DNA of 47,337 nt from Muribaculaceae bacterium (GTDB taxonomy: Bacteria > Bacteroidota > Bacteroidia > Bacteroidales > Muribaculaceae). A program made the position numbers and the translations under genes. The stretch covers positions 1 through 47,337 of the forward strand of contig JAMPDX010000008.1 in assembly GCA_023665425.1 (NCBI GenBank), given 5' to 3'. Below are positions 17,562-27,013 of the stretch, piece by piece. Below the pieces are notes generated by a model. The model was not told the origin of the DNA, did not search any database, and saw nothing but the letters and a program-made list of their open reading frames with translations. Position 1 is the stretch's first letter, and each line of letters begins with the position of its first letter.

Positions 17562-17615
17562 GTCTATGCCTCCTCATGACCACCAATAATATCAAATACT
17601 TTTTGACAGAGGAAT

Positions 17616-17716
17616 AAGCACGGAGCGCTTGCATTAATTTAACCCCACGAAGCTCGAGCTGATGGCTCTCGCATATCGTGGGGTTATAATAGTGTAAGCA
17701 CTCTGCGTCTCAACCA
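17616..17716. repeat. Triple-hairpin repeat element, copy 3
   Basis: The left hairpin is AAGCACGGAGCGCTT (17616-17630). The core is closed by AACCCCACGA...TCGTGGGGTT (17641-17685). The right part, AAGCACTCTGCGTCT (17696-17710), is a decayed hairpin. The flanks match copy 1 in the same orientation: CGGAGCGCTTGCAT at 17621-17634 equals 5943-5956, and AATAGTGTAAGC at 17688-17699 equals 6008-6019. The core, however, matches copy 1 as the reverse complement. The rest of the gap (17717-17842) shows no gene. Confidence 0.65.
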
Positions 17717-17842
17717 CTTAGCAAACTCATCGTAGATGGTGATGTGCTATAGTCGTATTCGGTGTACGGCGGAACGCGATTGAGTGGATCAACCGTATTT
17801 GTCCGCTGACAAACTTTTGGGCCCTCACATTTTAATGAGCGG

Positions 17843-19324
17843 TTACTTTTTGACGGACCATTCGACACCGTTTTTAGTGTCTTTGACATCGAAGCCGGCT
17901 TCGGCCAGACGGTCGCGGATTAGGTCTGAAGTAGCCCAGTCTTTGGCTGCTTTGGCGTTCTTGCGGATTTCCATAAGCAGGTCTACGGCCTTTTCGTAGG
18001 GCTTGAAGACGTCAGGGTCTGATCCGGAGTCTCCGGTGGTGCGGATACCCAAGAGCTCCACCAAGAAGATGTCAAAGAGGTGTCGCAGTGAGGCCAAATC
18101 ATCGGCTGAGAGTTTTACCTCACCGGAGTTGGCGGCGTTGATGATTCGGCCTGCGTCAAACAGATGTGCAATTACTTGGGGCGTGTTCAGGTCATCATCC
18201 ATAGCCTCGTAGCAGCGTGCTGCAAAGTCGGGGAGCTCGATGCTGCTCGTCTCTGCCGGCAGCAGATTTTGCAGGCGCTGGTAGGTCTCGAGCATTTTCT
18301 GCAATGCCTTCTCGGCGCTTTGCAGGGCGGCGTTGCTGAAGTCTACGGTGCTGCGATAGTGAGCCTGCAGGATGAAGAATCGTATCACCATCGGAGAGTA
18401 GGCCTTCTCCAACAGGGGGTGTGAGCCGGTGAAGAACTCCTCAAGATTGATGAAGTTCTGATAGCTCTTGCCCATCTTCTTGCCGTTGATGGTTATCATA
18501 TTGTTGTGCATCCAGTATCTCACTGCCGGATGCCCCTGCGCGGCCACACTTTGGGCTATCTCGCACTCATGGTGGGGGAAGAGCAGGTCCATACCGCCGC
18601 CATGGATATCAAAAGTCTCGCCCAGATATTTCTCACCCATAGTGGAGCACTCGAGGTGCCAGCCGGGGAAGCCTTCGCTCCATGGTGAGGGCCAATGCAT
18701 TATATGTTGTGGAGAGGCGCACTTCCACAGGGCGAAGTCCAGCGGATTGCGCTTTTCGTTCTGTCCGTCGAGGGTGCGAGTGTTGCTTTGCATCTCCTCG
18801 ATGTTTCGGCCTGACAGTATGCCGTATTTATGGTCTTTGTTGTATTTTTCGACGTCGAAGTATACAGACCCATGGCTCTCGTATGCGTAGCCGGCCTCAA
18901 TAATCTTCTTGACATACTCAATCTGCTCAATGATATGGCCTGATGCGTGGGGCTCAATTGAGGGAGGGAGCACGTTGAGTGCTTCCATGTCGTGATGATA
19001 TCTGTTTAGGTAATGTTGCACCACCTCCATGGGCTCAAGGCTCTCAAGGCGTGCCTTCTTGGCAATCTTGTCCTCGCCGTCGTCGGCATCATGCTCCAGA
19101 TGGCCTACGTCGGTTATATTGCGCACGTAGCGCACCTTGTAGCCCAAGTGTTGCAGATATCGAAAGAGTGTGTCAAATGTGATGGCGGGGCGTGCATGGC
19201 CCAAATGAGCATCGCCATAAACTGTGGGGCCGCAGACGTACATGCCTACCATACCCTCGTGCAGAGGTTTGAATAATTCTTTCTGTCGGCTCAGGCTGTT
19301 GTATATCAATAGATTGGTATCCAT
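17843..19324 (-). CDS. cysS: Cysteinyl-tRNA synthetase
   Basis: A class I aminoacyl-tRNA synthetase of 493 residues that charges tRNA-Cys. The zinc-site cysteine is in [10 protein letters not shown], the HIGH-type motif is AHLGHARP, further zinc ligands are in WHLECSTM and HHECEIAQS, and the KMSKS-type loop reads [10 protein letters not shown], with Gly in place of Ser. Length is normal. The start is the ATG at 19324 ([18 protein letters not shown]) rather than a TTG three codons upstream. A terminator lies between it and the DUF3467 gene upstream, so it depends on read-through or an undetected promoter. Confidence 0.95.
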   Translation of the reverse strand: MDTNLLIYNSLSRQKELFKPLHEGMVGMYVCGPTVYGDAHLGHARPAITFDTLFRYLQHLGYKVRYVRNITDVGHLEHDADDGEDKIAKKARLESLEPMEVVQHYLNRYHHDMEALNVLPPSIEPHASGHIIEQIEYVKKIIEAGYAYESHGSVYFDVEKYNKDHKYGILSGRNIEEMQSNTRTLDGQNEKRNPLDFALWKCASPQHIMHWPSPWSEGFPGWHLECSTMGEKYLGETFDIHGGGMDLLFPHHECEIAQSVAAQGHPAVRYWMHNNMITINGKKMGKSYQNFINLEEFFTGSHPLLEKAYSPMVIRFFILQAHYRSTVDFSNAALQSAEKALQKMLETYQRLQNLLPAETSSIELPDFAARCYEAMDDDLNTPQVIAHLFDAGRIINAANSGEVKLSADDLASLRHLFDIFLVELLGIRTTGDSGSDPDVFKPYEKAVDLLMEIRKNAKAAKDWATSDLIRDRLAEAGFDVKDTKNGVEWSVKK

Positions 19325-19385
19325 AGGGAGCAATAATGTGTTTGGGGGTTGAGGAGGCGAGATGGGCGAGGGGAGTGTAATTGAT

Positions 19386-19433
19386 CAAAAAAGGATAATC
19401 CGGGAGGCGCAAAGGGTGATATCGCGCCTCCCG
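19386..19433 (-). terminator. Intrinsic terminator behind the DUF3467 gene
   Basis: CGGGAGGCGC (19401-19410) pairs perfectly with GCGCCTCCCG (19424-19433). Reading the minus strand, the hairpin is followed after about nine bases by a run of six T (19393-19386 region). It lies 16 bases behind the DUF3467 stop and separates that gene from cysS. Confidence 0.7.
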
Positions 19434-19448
19434 GTGATGAGATTTCAA

Positions 19449-19751
19449 TTAGTTGTTGGAGAAGTTCTGGCCGTTGTTGGGGCGCTTCTGCTGGATTTCA
19501 CCGAATGTCTTCTCATATTTCTGAACATTGTCAGTGAGGGCGAACATAAGCTGCTTGGCGTTCTCGGGGCTCATAACAATGCGGCTTACCACGGGAGCCT
19601 GGGGCATGCCGGGTGCAGCAAAGATGAAGTCGATAATAAACTCGTTGGGGCCGTGGCCAATCATTGCGAGGTTTGAGTACTTGCCGTCTGCTACCTCGGG
19701 CTTGAGCTGGATTTGCAGCTGGTTCTTGTTTTCCTGGTTGTTGTTTGCCAT
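19449..19751 (-). CDS. DUF3467 domain protein
   Basis: A 100-residue protein of the DUF3467 family, common in Bacteroidetes and without an assigned function. The conserved core (YSNLAMIGHGPNEFIIDFIF, then a proline-rich turn and SRIVMSPENAKQLMFALTDN) is intact. A Gln/Asn-rich N-terminus (ANNNQENKNQLQIQL) and C-terminus flank it. The start is ATG 19751, with a convincing promoter at 19848-19877 and its own terminator downstream, so it is probably transcribed as a single gene. Confidence 0.85.
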   Translation of the reverse strand: MANNNQENKNQLQIQLKPEVADGKYSNLAMIGHGPNEFIIDFIFAAPGMPQAPVVSRIVMSPENAKQLMFALTDNVQKYEKTFGEIQQKRPNNGQNFSNN

Positions 19752-19847
19752 TGTTTTATTTATTTAATTGTTTGTCAATATGTTAGTAGTGATTAATGAG
19801 TGCCTTCTCAATCCGGCGGATTATCCGGCGCCTTCACATATCAGATA

Positions 19848-19877
19848 CAAAGATACTTCAAAATTTGCACATGACAA
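19848..19877 (-). promoter_or_regulatory. Promoter of the DUF3467 gene
   Basis: On the minus strand TTG (19877-19875) is followed after 19 bases by TATCTTTG (19855-19848). The predicted leader is about 90 bases. It is divergent from the promoter at 19935-19967. Confidence 0.6.
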
Positions 19878-19934
19878 AATCCGTGCCAAAAAAAAGTGGA
19901 CAGCACACATTTTTTACGCAAAGGGGGCTAATTA

Positions 19935-19967
19935 TTGCTCCCAACTCAAAAAAAAGTATTAATTTTG
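19935..19967 (+). promoter_or_regulatory. Promoter of the surface-glycan cluster
   Basis: TTG (19935-19937) and TAATTTTG (19960-19967) are separated by 22 bases, slightly longer than ideal. Transcription would start near 19974, which favours the ATG at 20026 over a TTG at 19990 as the first start codon of the cluster. Confidence 0.55.
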
Positions 19968-20025
19968 CAGTAAATACGCATTTATCAAATTGATTATTAC
20001 CGAGAGTCCATATTTAAATTCATGC

Positions 20026-21513
20026 ATGCCAGACCCATCATCAGCTCCTAAATCGCTGGATACAAAGGAGATGCTGTGGGCTATTGTGTCTGTTTGGATA
20101 GTCGGAATGTTCTCGGCACTAATTGCATTTCATACATTCCGGACAGGTATAAACCCCAATAATATAGCCTACGCACAGCAGTGTGGCATAGGGTATGGGG
20201 TGATCGGAATACTTGCATTAGTGGGAAGCCGCATGATATTGTGGCGATTGTGGAGCCGTCAGGCATGTATTATAATTTCATCATTGACGGCACTGATGTT
20301 TGTTGGTGTCTCTGTCAATATAGCAGGCTATCTGTCAGTGCCGGGGAGCACATGGGTTAATCCCGGGTTAGCCCCCTGGAGCGATGCTTGGGTGCGCTAT
20401 CAGTCTGCTATGGATTTATGGAACGGCTGGCCCTTGTCAGACAAACCGGCAGTCGGGTATCAGTTGTTTCTGATGTTCTGCTTTAACACTTTTGGCAGAG
20501 GCATACTTGCCCCGCTGTTGGCCAATGTGTTGTGTATGAGCTTGTCAGTAGCCTTGGTAGGATGCATCTGCCATAGATTGTGCCCGGGCGGCGACGCCAT
20601 AAAGCGCGTGTGGGTGGGGATGTTGCTCTTTGCTATCATTCCCGGCATAGCATATTATGGCACACTACTCCAGCGGGAGGCAATCATAGTATGTGCTCTG
20701 AGTTGCTTCACCCTACTGCTGACAGATATATATCAAGGCCGGCTGAGAATTAACTCACTTGTGGCCGGGTCAGCCGGAGCCTTCATGCTCATGCCTATTA
20801 GGCACTTGACCGGATACTTGCTCATGGTTTGTGCCCTGACATGCTTTATCCACTCATTTGTAAAGCATACCGGCACCTTCTCCGGTAGAGCCAACAGCAC
20901 ATTGGCGGCGCTGTTATTGTGCTTTGCCATAGTGGCCGGTGGGCGTACAATGAATACCTTAGGCGACACTGCTCTGCTTGACACCGCACAAGCGGCCCGA
21001 AACAATAAAGCCATGTTCGGCTATGGTTCGATAGAGAAAGTTGCTCAAGACGCCGGCAACTATTACAGCAAATCAATACCCGACAGGCTGGCCTATCTGC
21101 CTGTAGCAGCAGTAGCACAATACTTTCCGCCATTTCCATGGAACTATACTCGCGACCGTAATATAGCCCGGTTTGTGCCGATAGCTCACCTCTCCATATT
21201 ATGGTATTTTGTGGGAGGCTTGGTATTGGGATATTTCGCCTTGTGTATTTATCGGAAGCGAGTCGCCGGCGGACTCCAAATATGGGCACTTATGTGGCTG
21301 ATGTGCTATCTGAGTGTGGCATTCATGAGTGCCGGCACTGTAGCACGCTATTACTTGCCCTTCATGCCGTTGTGTATCCCGCCGGCATTGCAGACCATCA
21401 TCAGTTGCCGCCATGGTCTGGTAAGTGGCAGAGATGTTAAGATATATGCCATTGCATATATTGTGGCAGTGGCAATGGCACTCGTTGTTGCATATAACTA
21501 TCTGAAGATGTGA
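20026..21513 (+). CDS. Polytopic membrane protein, possible GT-C glycosyltransferase
   Basis: A protein of 495 residues with about ten to twelve predicted membrane helices (for example IVSVWIVGMFSALIAFHTF, IIISSLTALMFVGVSVNIAG, LAPLLANVLCMSLSVALVGC, IYAIAYIVAVAMALVVAYNY). An early extracytoplasmic loop rich in Trp and Asp (WSDAWVRYQSAMDLWNGW) and the general layout recall GT-C glycosyltransferases that use lipid-linked sugars, but no diagnostic catalytic motif is certain. The start is placed at ATG 20026; a TTG at 19990 would add 12 residues. It is followed with a one-base overlap by a GT2 glycosyltransferase, so a role in surface polysaccharide or glycoprotein glycan assembly is likely. Confidence 0.7.
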   Translation: MPDPSSAPKSLDTKEMLWAIVSVWIVGMFSALIAFHTFRTGINPNNIAYAQQCGIGYGVIGILALVGSRMILWRLWSRQACIIISSLTALMFVGVSVNIAGYLSVPGSTWVNPGLAPWSDAWVRYQSAMDLWNGWPLSDKPAVGYQLFLMFCFNTFGRGILAPLLANVLCMSLSVALVGCICHRLCPGGDAIKRVWVGMLLFAIIPGIAYYGTLLQREAIIVCALSCFTLLLTDIYQGRLRINSLVAGSAGAFMLMPIRHLTGYLLMVCALTCFIHSFVKHTGTFSGRANSTLAALLLCFAIVAGGRTMNTLGDTALLDTAQAARNNKAMFGYGSIEKVAQDAGNYYSKSIPDRLAYLPVAAVAQYFPPFPWNYTRDRNIARFVPIAHLSILWYFVGGLVLGYFALCIYRKRVAGGLQIWALMWLMCYLSVAFMSAGTVARYYLPFMPLCIPPALQTIISCRHGLVSGRDVKIYAIAYIVAVAMALVVAYNYLKM

Positions 21514-22292
21514 TGAGCAGGCGAGAGGTACATATAAGTTTAATTACCATAGTCCGCAATGCAGAGGCACATCTGTCGGACACCTTGAAGAGTGTAGAGC
21601 AGCAGACACTCTCCCCCTACGAACATATAATCGTTGATGGCGAGTCTACAGATAATACCGCAGCAATCTGTGAGGAATATGCTCACAGAGTCCCATATAC
21701 GGTTGTGATAGAGTCTCACCCCCAAAAAGGACTGTATGATGCTCTCAATCACGGCATACAGATAGCTCGAGGGGATGTTATAGGCATTCTGCATGGTGAC
21801 GACAGGTTTGATTCGCAACATGCGTTGAAGACGATCAGTGATGCTTTCGCTGCTGATGCCACATTGGAGATGACCTATGCCGATATTGTCTACAATAAAC
21901 AGAACGGCGAGCGTGGCCGTTATTATTCCGGTCAGCCATTCCGCCCTGATATGCTCAAATGGGGCTTCATGTTCCCCCACCCCTCAATGTATGTGACGCG
22001 TTCATTATATGAACGTTATGGATTATATCCGACAGGCTACACTGTGGCCGGCGATTATGAGTGGCTTGTGAGAGTGCTGCTGGCCGAGCCCCATAATATC
22101 AAGTATTTACCTATGTGCATGGTGCTGATGTCTCCCGGCGGATTGTCGTCTCGCCGACACAACCGCCTACTGGTCACCCCTCGCGAGAAGCTGCGAGCCC
22201 TGCGGCACAACGGGCATAAGGTCTGTGCATTACGTTTGTTTGGCCGATATGTAATAGCCTTAAAAACATTGTTTCTTAAACGTCATGGCTGA
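21513..22292 (+). CDS. Family 2 glycosyltransferase
   Basis: A cytoplasmic GT-A type glycosyltransferase of 259 residues. The GT2 pattern is clear: ISLITIVRNAEAHLSDTLKS at the N-terminus, YEHIIVDGESTDNT, a DxD-like HGDDRFD motif in GDVIGILHGDDRFDS, and a downstream GDYEWLVRVLLAE block. It is of the WcaA/colanic-acid type that adds one sugar to a lipid-linked glycan. The ATG at 21513 overlaps the preceding TGA (TGATG), indicating translational coupling. The sugar specificity cannot be inferred. Confidence 0.9.
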   Translation: MSRREVHISLITIVRNAEAHLSDTLKSVEQQTLSPYEHIIVDGESTDNTAAICEEYAHRVPYTVVIESHPQKGLYDALNHGIQIARGDVIGILHGDDRFDSQHALKTISDAFAADATLEMTYADIVYNKQNGERGRYYSGQPFRPDMLKWGFMFPHPSMYVTRSLYERYGLYPTGYTVAGDYEWLVRVLLAEPHNIKYLPMCMVLMSPGGLSSRRHNRLLVTPREKLRALRHNGHKVCALRLFGRYVIALKTLFLKRHG

Positions 22293-23202
22293 GTATAAAA
22301 ATATTCTTGTCACCGGAGCTACCGGTTTTATCGGTTCATATTTCATGCGTCTGCTTGAGAGCGAGGGCTACAAGCCCGATTATATATCGCGCCGGCCGGA
22401 TGCCACTATAGCCTGTGACCTCGAGAAGGATATTCCCCTTCTTTCGCGTAGATATGATGTGGTGGTGCACATGGCCGGCACCGCAGATGACTCTCGCGCC
22501 GATGTACTCAATAATATAGGCACCAGACATTTGCTGGAGGGCCTCGAGAATGTGCCTCCGCGTCAGATAATATATATCAGTACTGTCCATGTATATGGTA
22601 ATGACCCGGGTGAAGATGTGGAAGAGAGTTGCTTTTTGCGCCCGGATACCCCTTATTCTCGCTCCAAGATACGGGCTGAAAAGACAATCGAAAAGTGGTG
22701 TGCAGATCATGGTGTCTTGTGCACTATTCTACGCCCCGCCTCTGTTATAGGCAATGGTATGCACGGGCGATATGCCTTCATGGCAGACTCGGTCAGCAAG
22801 GGCTATTATATGCACATTCGCGGCAACGAGGCAAAGCGCAATCTTGTGATGGCAGATGACCTTGCCGCTGCAATCAGGCTGTGTTTCGGTGTGCCGGGCG
22901 TGTATAACGTCACTGACGGACTGGCTCACGGTATAGTGGAAATAGCTGATGCCATGGCAGCCAATTTCGCGACAAACAAGCGCATCCTGTCTCTACCTAA
23001 AGGATTGATAAAATGGGGCTTGCGTCTGTGCCCGTCAAGCAAGTTAAAGGAGATGTATAAAGCCCTCACCACAACGGCAACATTCTCAAACAAGAAGTTG
23101 ACGCAGACCATTGATTTTAAGCCCTATAACGCTGTTGAGGTGATGGCACGCCGCCAGAGCGATTACCCATACATGGATAAACCACAGGACATTAAACCGT
23201 AG
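22285..23202 (+). CDS. NAD-dependent epimerase/dehydratase (extended SDR)
   Basis: A sugar-nucleotide-modifying extended short-chain dehydrogenase of 305 residues. The NAD-binding motif is VTGATGFIGSYFMRLL (glycine-rich GxxGxxG) and the catalytic YxxxK is in TPYSRSKIRAEKTIEKW, preceded by a Ser/Thr region IIYISTVHVYGND. The C-terminal substrate domain is shorter than in UDP-glucose epimerases, similar to WbjB- or RfbD-like reductases. It overlaps the glycosyltransferase gene by 8 bases. It probably makes or alters a nucleotide sugar used by this cluster. Confidence 0.88.
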   Translation: MAEYKNILVTGATGFIGSYFMRLLESEGYKPDYISRRPDATIACDLEKDIPLLSRRYDVVVHMAGTADDSRADVLNNIGTRHLLEGLENVPPRQIIYISTVHVYGNDPGEDVEESCFLRPDTPYSRSKIRAEKTIEKWCADHGVLCTILRPASVIGNGMHGRYAFMADSVSKGYYMHIRGNEAKRNLVMADDLAAAIRLCFGVPGVYNVTDGLAHGIVEIADAMAANFATNKRILSLPKGLIKWGLRLCPSSKLKEMYKALTTTATFSNKKLTQTIDFKPYNAVEVMARRQSDYPYMDKPQDIKP

Positions 23203-23208
23203 AATGAA

Positions 23209-24060
23209 ATGGGAACAGCAAAAAGGATAGCGGATGGTATTGCCTTGTTTACGGCCGGGGTTACTTCATGGATGAAGGTGCCGCTAATGAGTAGCCGCGC
23301 ATTCAAAAAGGGATGCCGGAGCGAGCACGACGAGCTGGTGATTTTGGGCAACGGCCCCTCCTTGCGACATACTATTGACACGGAAATGCCAGCGCTGATG
23401 TCGCGACAACGTTTGGCTGTGAATTTTGCTGCCAACTCGCCGGAGTTCCGCAAGCTCAAGCCACAGCTATATGTGCTCGCAGACCCTCACTTCTTTGTCG
23501 GCGTTGACACTGACCCCAATGTGGCGCGGTTATGGACAAATCTTGCCGATGTGGATTGGGAAATGTCTCTGTATGTGCCCGGTAAGATGGTCAAGCTTGT
23601 CCGGTCAAGATTGAATAATGACCTGACTGTTAAGGGTTTCAACCTCACTCCGGCAGAGGGAATGTCTGCCCTGGTATATCCCCTCTATAACAGTGGGTTG
23701 GCAATGCCGCGCCCTCGCAATGTGTTAATACCATCTATCATGATAGGGATACGCGAGGGATTCAAGACTATCTACATAGCCGGAGCTGACCATACATGGA
23801 GCAAGACGCTCGAGGTGGATGAGGAAAATCGGGTAGTCACCGTGCAGCCCCATTTTTACAAGGATAATGCCGAGGAGAAAACGCGTGTCACCTCCACCTA
23901 CGCCAATTATCATTTGCATGACATACTTCAGAGCCTGTACGTAGCTTTCCGCTCATATCATCAAATACAGGCATGGGCACAACGCAAAGGGGTGCGGATT
24001 ATCAATATCACGCCCGGCTCCTTCATTGATGCCTTCCCGCGACGCAAATCAATTGAGTGA
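23209..24060 (+). CDS. MptE/DUF115-like protein of surface-glycan clusters
   Basis: A protein of 283 residues resembling the 6-hydroxymethylpterin-pyrophosphokinase MptE-like (DUF115) group, often found in bacterial glycan loci. The key blocks are LVILGNGPSLRHTI, a nucleotide-fold GNGPSL motif; LAVNFAANSPEFRKLKPQLY; IYIAGADHTWSK; and a C-terminal IINITPGSFIDAFPR. It is the last gene of the plus-strand run and its stop is one base from the stop of the convergent lolD gene. A glycosyl- or phosphotransferase role is inferred from context only. Confidence 0.65.
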   Translation: MGTAKRIADGIALFTAGVTSWMKVPLMSSRAFKKGCRSEHDELVILGNGPSLRHTIDTEMPALMSRQRLAVNFAANSPEFRKLKPQLYVLADPHFFVGVDTDPNVARLWTNLADVDWEMSLYVPGKMVKLVRSRLNNDLTVKGFNLTPAEGMSALVYPLYNSGLAMPRPRNVLIPSIMIGIREGFKTIYIAGADHTWSKTLEVDEENRVVTVQPHFYKDNAEEKTRVTSTYANYHLHDILQSLYVAFRSYHQIQAWAQRKGVRIINITPGSFIDAFPRRKSIE

Positions 24061-24061
24061 A

Positions 24062-24730
24062 TTAGCCCTCCTCCTCGCAGATGAGGCCATCCTTAATATG
24101 GATAATTTGGTGGCCGATAGAGGCCATGTCCGGGTCATGGGTCACTATCACGAAGCCCTGACCAAGGCGCGTATGCAGGTCTTGAAACAGACGAATAATT
24201 TCATCGCGATTATGCGAGTCCAGACTCCCGGTGGGCTCATCGGCAAATACGAGCCCGGGATTGTTTATAAGCGCTCTGGCCACAGCCACTCTCTGGCGCT
24301 CACCTCCGGACAAGGCTGACGGCTTATGAGTCAATCTTCCGATAAGACCGAGTAAGTCAAGCAGTTCGCGCGCATGGCCTTCAGCTTGGCGGCGACGTGT
24401 GCCGGCAATCAGGGCCGGGAGCATAACATTCTCCAATGCGTTAAACTCCGGTAGCAGTTGGTGAGTCTGAAATACGAAGCCGATATGGCGCCCTCTGAAT
24501 TCCGATAACTTCTTGTCGTTGAGGGATGTGACATCCAAGTCATCATACAGTACAGCACCGGAGTCAGGGGTGTCTAATGTGCCCATGATTTGCAGCAATG
24601 TAGACTTACCCGCACCACTTCCACCGGTGATGGTGACAATTTTGTCAGTAGGTATGGTTAGGTCTATCCCTTTGAGTACTTCCAGAGTGCCGAAAGATTT
24701 GCGCACCCCTCGCAGTTCGAGCTTATCCAT
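24062..24730 (-). CDS. lolD: LolD-like ABC transporter ATP-binding protein
   Basis: A cytoplasmic ABC ATPase of 222 residues of the LolD/MacB/FtsE branch. It shows Walker [10 protein letters not shown], the Q-loop [17 protein letters not shown], signature [15 protein letters not shown], Walker [13 protein letters not shown] and the switch His in [10 protein letters not shown]. These ATPases work with FtsX-like permeases, such as that encoded at 14413-15798, to release lipoproteins for transport to the outer membrane. The start overlaps the end of tcdA by 8 bases. Assignment to LolD rather than another member of the branch is likely but not certain. Confidence 0.82.
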   Translation of the reverse strand: MDKLELRGVRKSFGTLEVLKGIDLTIPTDKIVTITGGSGAGKSTLLQIMGTLDTPDSGAVLYDDLDVTSLNDKKLSEFRGRHIGFVFQTHQLLPEFNALENVMLPALIAGTRRRQAEGHARELLDLLGLIGRLTHKPSALSGGERQRVAVARALINNPGLVFADEPTGSLDSHNRDEIIRLFQDLHTRLGQGFVIVTHDPDMASIGHQIIHIKDGLICEEEG

Positions 24731-25469
24731 TGTGCTTCAAGATTTTATTGATAATGTATGAGGCAATATAAATGCCGAATAAAGCCGGTATGGTAGCCAA
24801 GGTGCCATATCCGGAACGCTTGTTTTCACGCCCTTGCTCCATGATGAGGGAGTGAGAGCGCGGAGCCTCGCAGCTATATACTACCGGGATTGAGGGCTTG
24901 CGACCTCGCTTCTTGAAGGCCTCACGTACAGCGCGGGCCAATCCGTCCTGGCGAGTATCCCACAGGTCAGCATAGCACACCTTTGTGGGGTCCAGTCTGC
25001 CGCCGGCACCCATGGAGGATATAACCCTTATACCCATAGATCTGCACGCGCTGAGGAGCGCAACTTTTGGCGCCACTGTGTCGATGCAGTCAGCCACAAA
25101 GTCGAAGCCCGATGCGAGTATCTCATCCACATTCTCCGGAGTCAGAAATTCGGCAAATGTATTCACCCGGCAGGCCGGGTTGATGTCGGCAATTCGTTGC
25201 TTGAACAGTTGCACCTTGCTTTGCCCTATATCCGGCGAGAGGGCGATTATCTGCCTATTGAGATTGCTCGGGGCTACGGTGTCAGAGTCTATCAGGGTCA
25301 GCTCTCCAACTCCGGTGCGAGCAAGCATTTCGGCCACATACCCGCCTACACCACCCACACCTACTATAAGTACGTGTGTGCGTGCGAGGCTCTCGACACC
25401 GGCCTCTCCCAAGAGGCGCAACGTGCGCGAGTTCCAGTCCTCTGACGTATGTATACTTTCCTCCTTCAT
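24723..25469 (-). CDS. tcdA: tRNA threonylcarbamoyladenosine dehydratase TcdA
   Basis: An E1-like adenylating enzyme of 248 residues that cyclises t6A37 to ct6A in tRNAs, an ATP-dependent dehydration. Seen here are the glycine-rich [17 protein letters not shown] motif, the [14 protein letters not shown] block with the conserved Arg, the [16 protein letters not shown] segment, and the TcdA-type [13 protein letters not shown] and KRGYGTL-like ([13 protein letters not shown]) segments. It lies between rpoN (34-base gap) and lolD (overlap), in one transcription unit. Confidence 0.92.
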   Translation of the reverse strand: MKEESIHTSEDWNSRTLRLLGEAGVESLARTHVLIVGVGGVGGYVAEMLARTGVGELTLIDSDTVAPSNLNRQIIALSPDIGQSKVQLFKQRIADINPACRVNTFAEFLTPENVDEILASGFDFVADCIDTVAPKVALLSACRSMGIRVISSMGAGGRLDPTKVCYADLWDTRQDGLARAVREAFKKRGRKPSIPVVYSCEAPRSHSLIMEQGRENKRSGYGTLATIPALFGIYIASYIINKILKHNG

Positions 25470-25503
25470 ATTTACATATTGTTATATGTCGCGCAGCCTG
25501 TGG

Positions 25504-26886
25504 TCATAAAGACAACTCCTTTCGCAGGCGAGCCACCGGAATACCTTGATTGTCGCGATATTTAGCCACCGTGCGACGTGACACCTCGTAGCCCCTCTCA
25601 GCCAGGGCCTTGCAAATATCCTCATCGCTCAGGGGGTGACGCTTGTCTTCTCTCTCGACTATTTGCTTGACTGCCGCCTGCACACTGCGAGCTGATATTC
25701 GCCCTTCTTCATGGGTGCCGTATCCCTCACTAAAAAAGAATTTCAGGGGCTTCACACCGCATGGTGTGGCTATGTATTTTGCGGCCGTGGCGCGCGACAC
25801 AGTGCTCTGGTCCATGCCGATAATCTCACCCACATCCTTCAGTGTCATAGGGCGTAGGTCCGCTTCGTCGCAAGTCTGGAAATACTTCTTTTGCAGCTTC
25901 ACGATAGCTGTGAGCACGGCGTGGAGAGTGTCGCGACGTTGTTGCACAATGCTTATGAAATCGCGGGCGTCGCGATAGCGGCTGAGTACAAACTTGGCCG
26001 ACTCATCATCCTGGCTCTGCTTGCGCTCGCGGATGCGTCGATAGGCTTGCTCAAAGCTTTCCTCGATGGCCAGCGAGGGGATATTGCTCGTAAACCCGAT
26101 GGTGATTTCTCCCTCCTGGTCTACATCCACCTGAAAATCAGGCACAATGGCGGCGGCCAAGTCGCGGCGCCCGGTGCCGATGACACTCCCGGGCTTTGGG
26201 TTGAGCGTGCGTATCAGGCTCACTGCATTATCCACCCTCTTTTGTGGCAACTTGAGCTTGCTGACCAGGCGGTGCAGATGCTTCATGGAGAACTCCTCAA
26301 ACTCATCATTTATAATAAGCAGCGCATCGTCACGCTGCTGAGACTGCGGTAGTCGTTCAAGCTGCAGGCGCAAAGTGTCTTGTAGATTGACAGCTCCCAC
26401 ACCCGCCGGGTCCAGACTGCGCACCAACTGCATGGCTGTGTGCATGGTCTCACGGCTTATTTCCACACCCGGGCCGAAAGCCAGGTCGTCAATCATGGCC
26501 TGTTCGGAGCGTTGCAAATAGCCATTGGAGTCGAGGTTGCCAAGGATATACAGCGCTGTGCGGCGGACTTCCTCGGGCACTATGCGTTCACCTATCTGGG
26601 CTGCCAGATGCTCAGTGACAGACTCGGAGTCATCAATATCTATTCCGGGCCATTCCGGGCGTTCCGGGGTGCGCTCGCGCGGGTATAGCCGAGCCTTCTC
26701 GTCAGTGCTCAGACTGAGTGGGGGAGTATCAGTGGTGCTCAGCGCCGGGTTGTCGTCAAGCTCCCGCTCCACAGCCTCTTCCGCCTCTTGCTCATTCATC
26801 TCAAGCAAACGCACATAGCGCACCTGCATCGGCGTGAGTTGAAGCCGTTGCTTGAGTGCTAATTCTTGATGTAGATTCTGTTGCAT
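25504..26886 (-). CDS. rpoN: RNA polymerase sigma-54 factor RpoN
   Basis: The alternative sigma factor sigma-54, 460 residues, which needs AAA+ activators to open promoters with -24/-12 elements. The Gln/Leu-rich activator-interacting region I is at the N-terminus (LHQELALKQRLQLTPMQVRY). An acidic linker, the core-binding domain (about 80-250) and a helix-turn-helix (about 330-380) follow. The RpoN box (VSRRTVAKYRDNQGIPVARL) is at the C-terminus. Length is normal. First gene of the rpoN-tcdA-lolD unit; no promoter with the primary consensus is obvious upstream. Confidence 0.95.
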   Translation of the reverse strand: MQQNLHQELALKQRLQLTPMQVRYVRLLEMNEQEAEEAVERELDDNPALSTTDTPPLSLSTDEKARLYPRERTPERPEWPGIDIDDSESVTEHLAAQIGERIVPEEVRRTALYILGNLDSNGYLQRSEQAMIDDLAFGPGVEISRETMHTAMQLVRSLDPAGVGAVNLQDTLRLQLERLPQSQQRDDALLIINDEFEEFSMKHLHRLVSKLKLPQKRVDNAVSLIRTLNPKPGSVIGTGRRDLAAAIVPDFQVDVDQEGEITIGFTSNIPSLAIEESFEQAYRRIRERKQSQDDESAKFVLSRYRDARDFISIVQQRRDTLHAVLTAIVKLQKKYFQTCDEADLRPMTLKDVGEIIGMDQSTVSRATAAKYIATPCGVKPLKFFFSEGYGTHEEGRISARSVQAAVKQIVEREDKRHPLSDEDICKALAERGYEVSRRTVAKYRDNQGIPVARLRKELSL

Positions 26887-26984
26887 AGACTCGAAGATGC
26901 CCGTTTGGGGATGCGAATATACGAATTTTCCACCAATGTAACAATTTTTTTACCCCAAAATTTCCATATATCCAAAAAATAAAC

Positions 26985-26992
26985 TAATTTTG
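26985..26992 (+). promoter_or_regulatory. -7 element ahead of the structured leader RNA
   Basis: TAATTTTG followed by C fits the Bacteroidetes -7 box. The predicted start near 27000 lies 14 to 20 bases before the long stem at 27014, which suggests the box drives the structured RNA and perhaps the gene at 27274. No properly placed -33 TTTG is seen. Confidence 0.5.
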
Positions 26993-27013
26993 CACCCTGT
27001 AACTAAAGGAGTT

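Noticed and set aside
18455..18475. KMGKS instead of KMSKS in CysS as a sign of inactivation
   Set aside because: The lysines are kept and all other motifs and zinc ligands are intact; Ser to Gly in this loop is tolerated in class I synthetases.
19768..19993. Two overlapping plus-strand frames of about 65 codons
   Set aside because: They cover the two divergent promoters at 19848-19877 and 19935-19967 and have no recognisable protein features.
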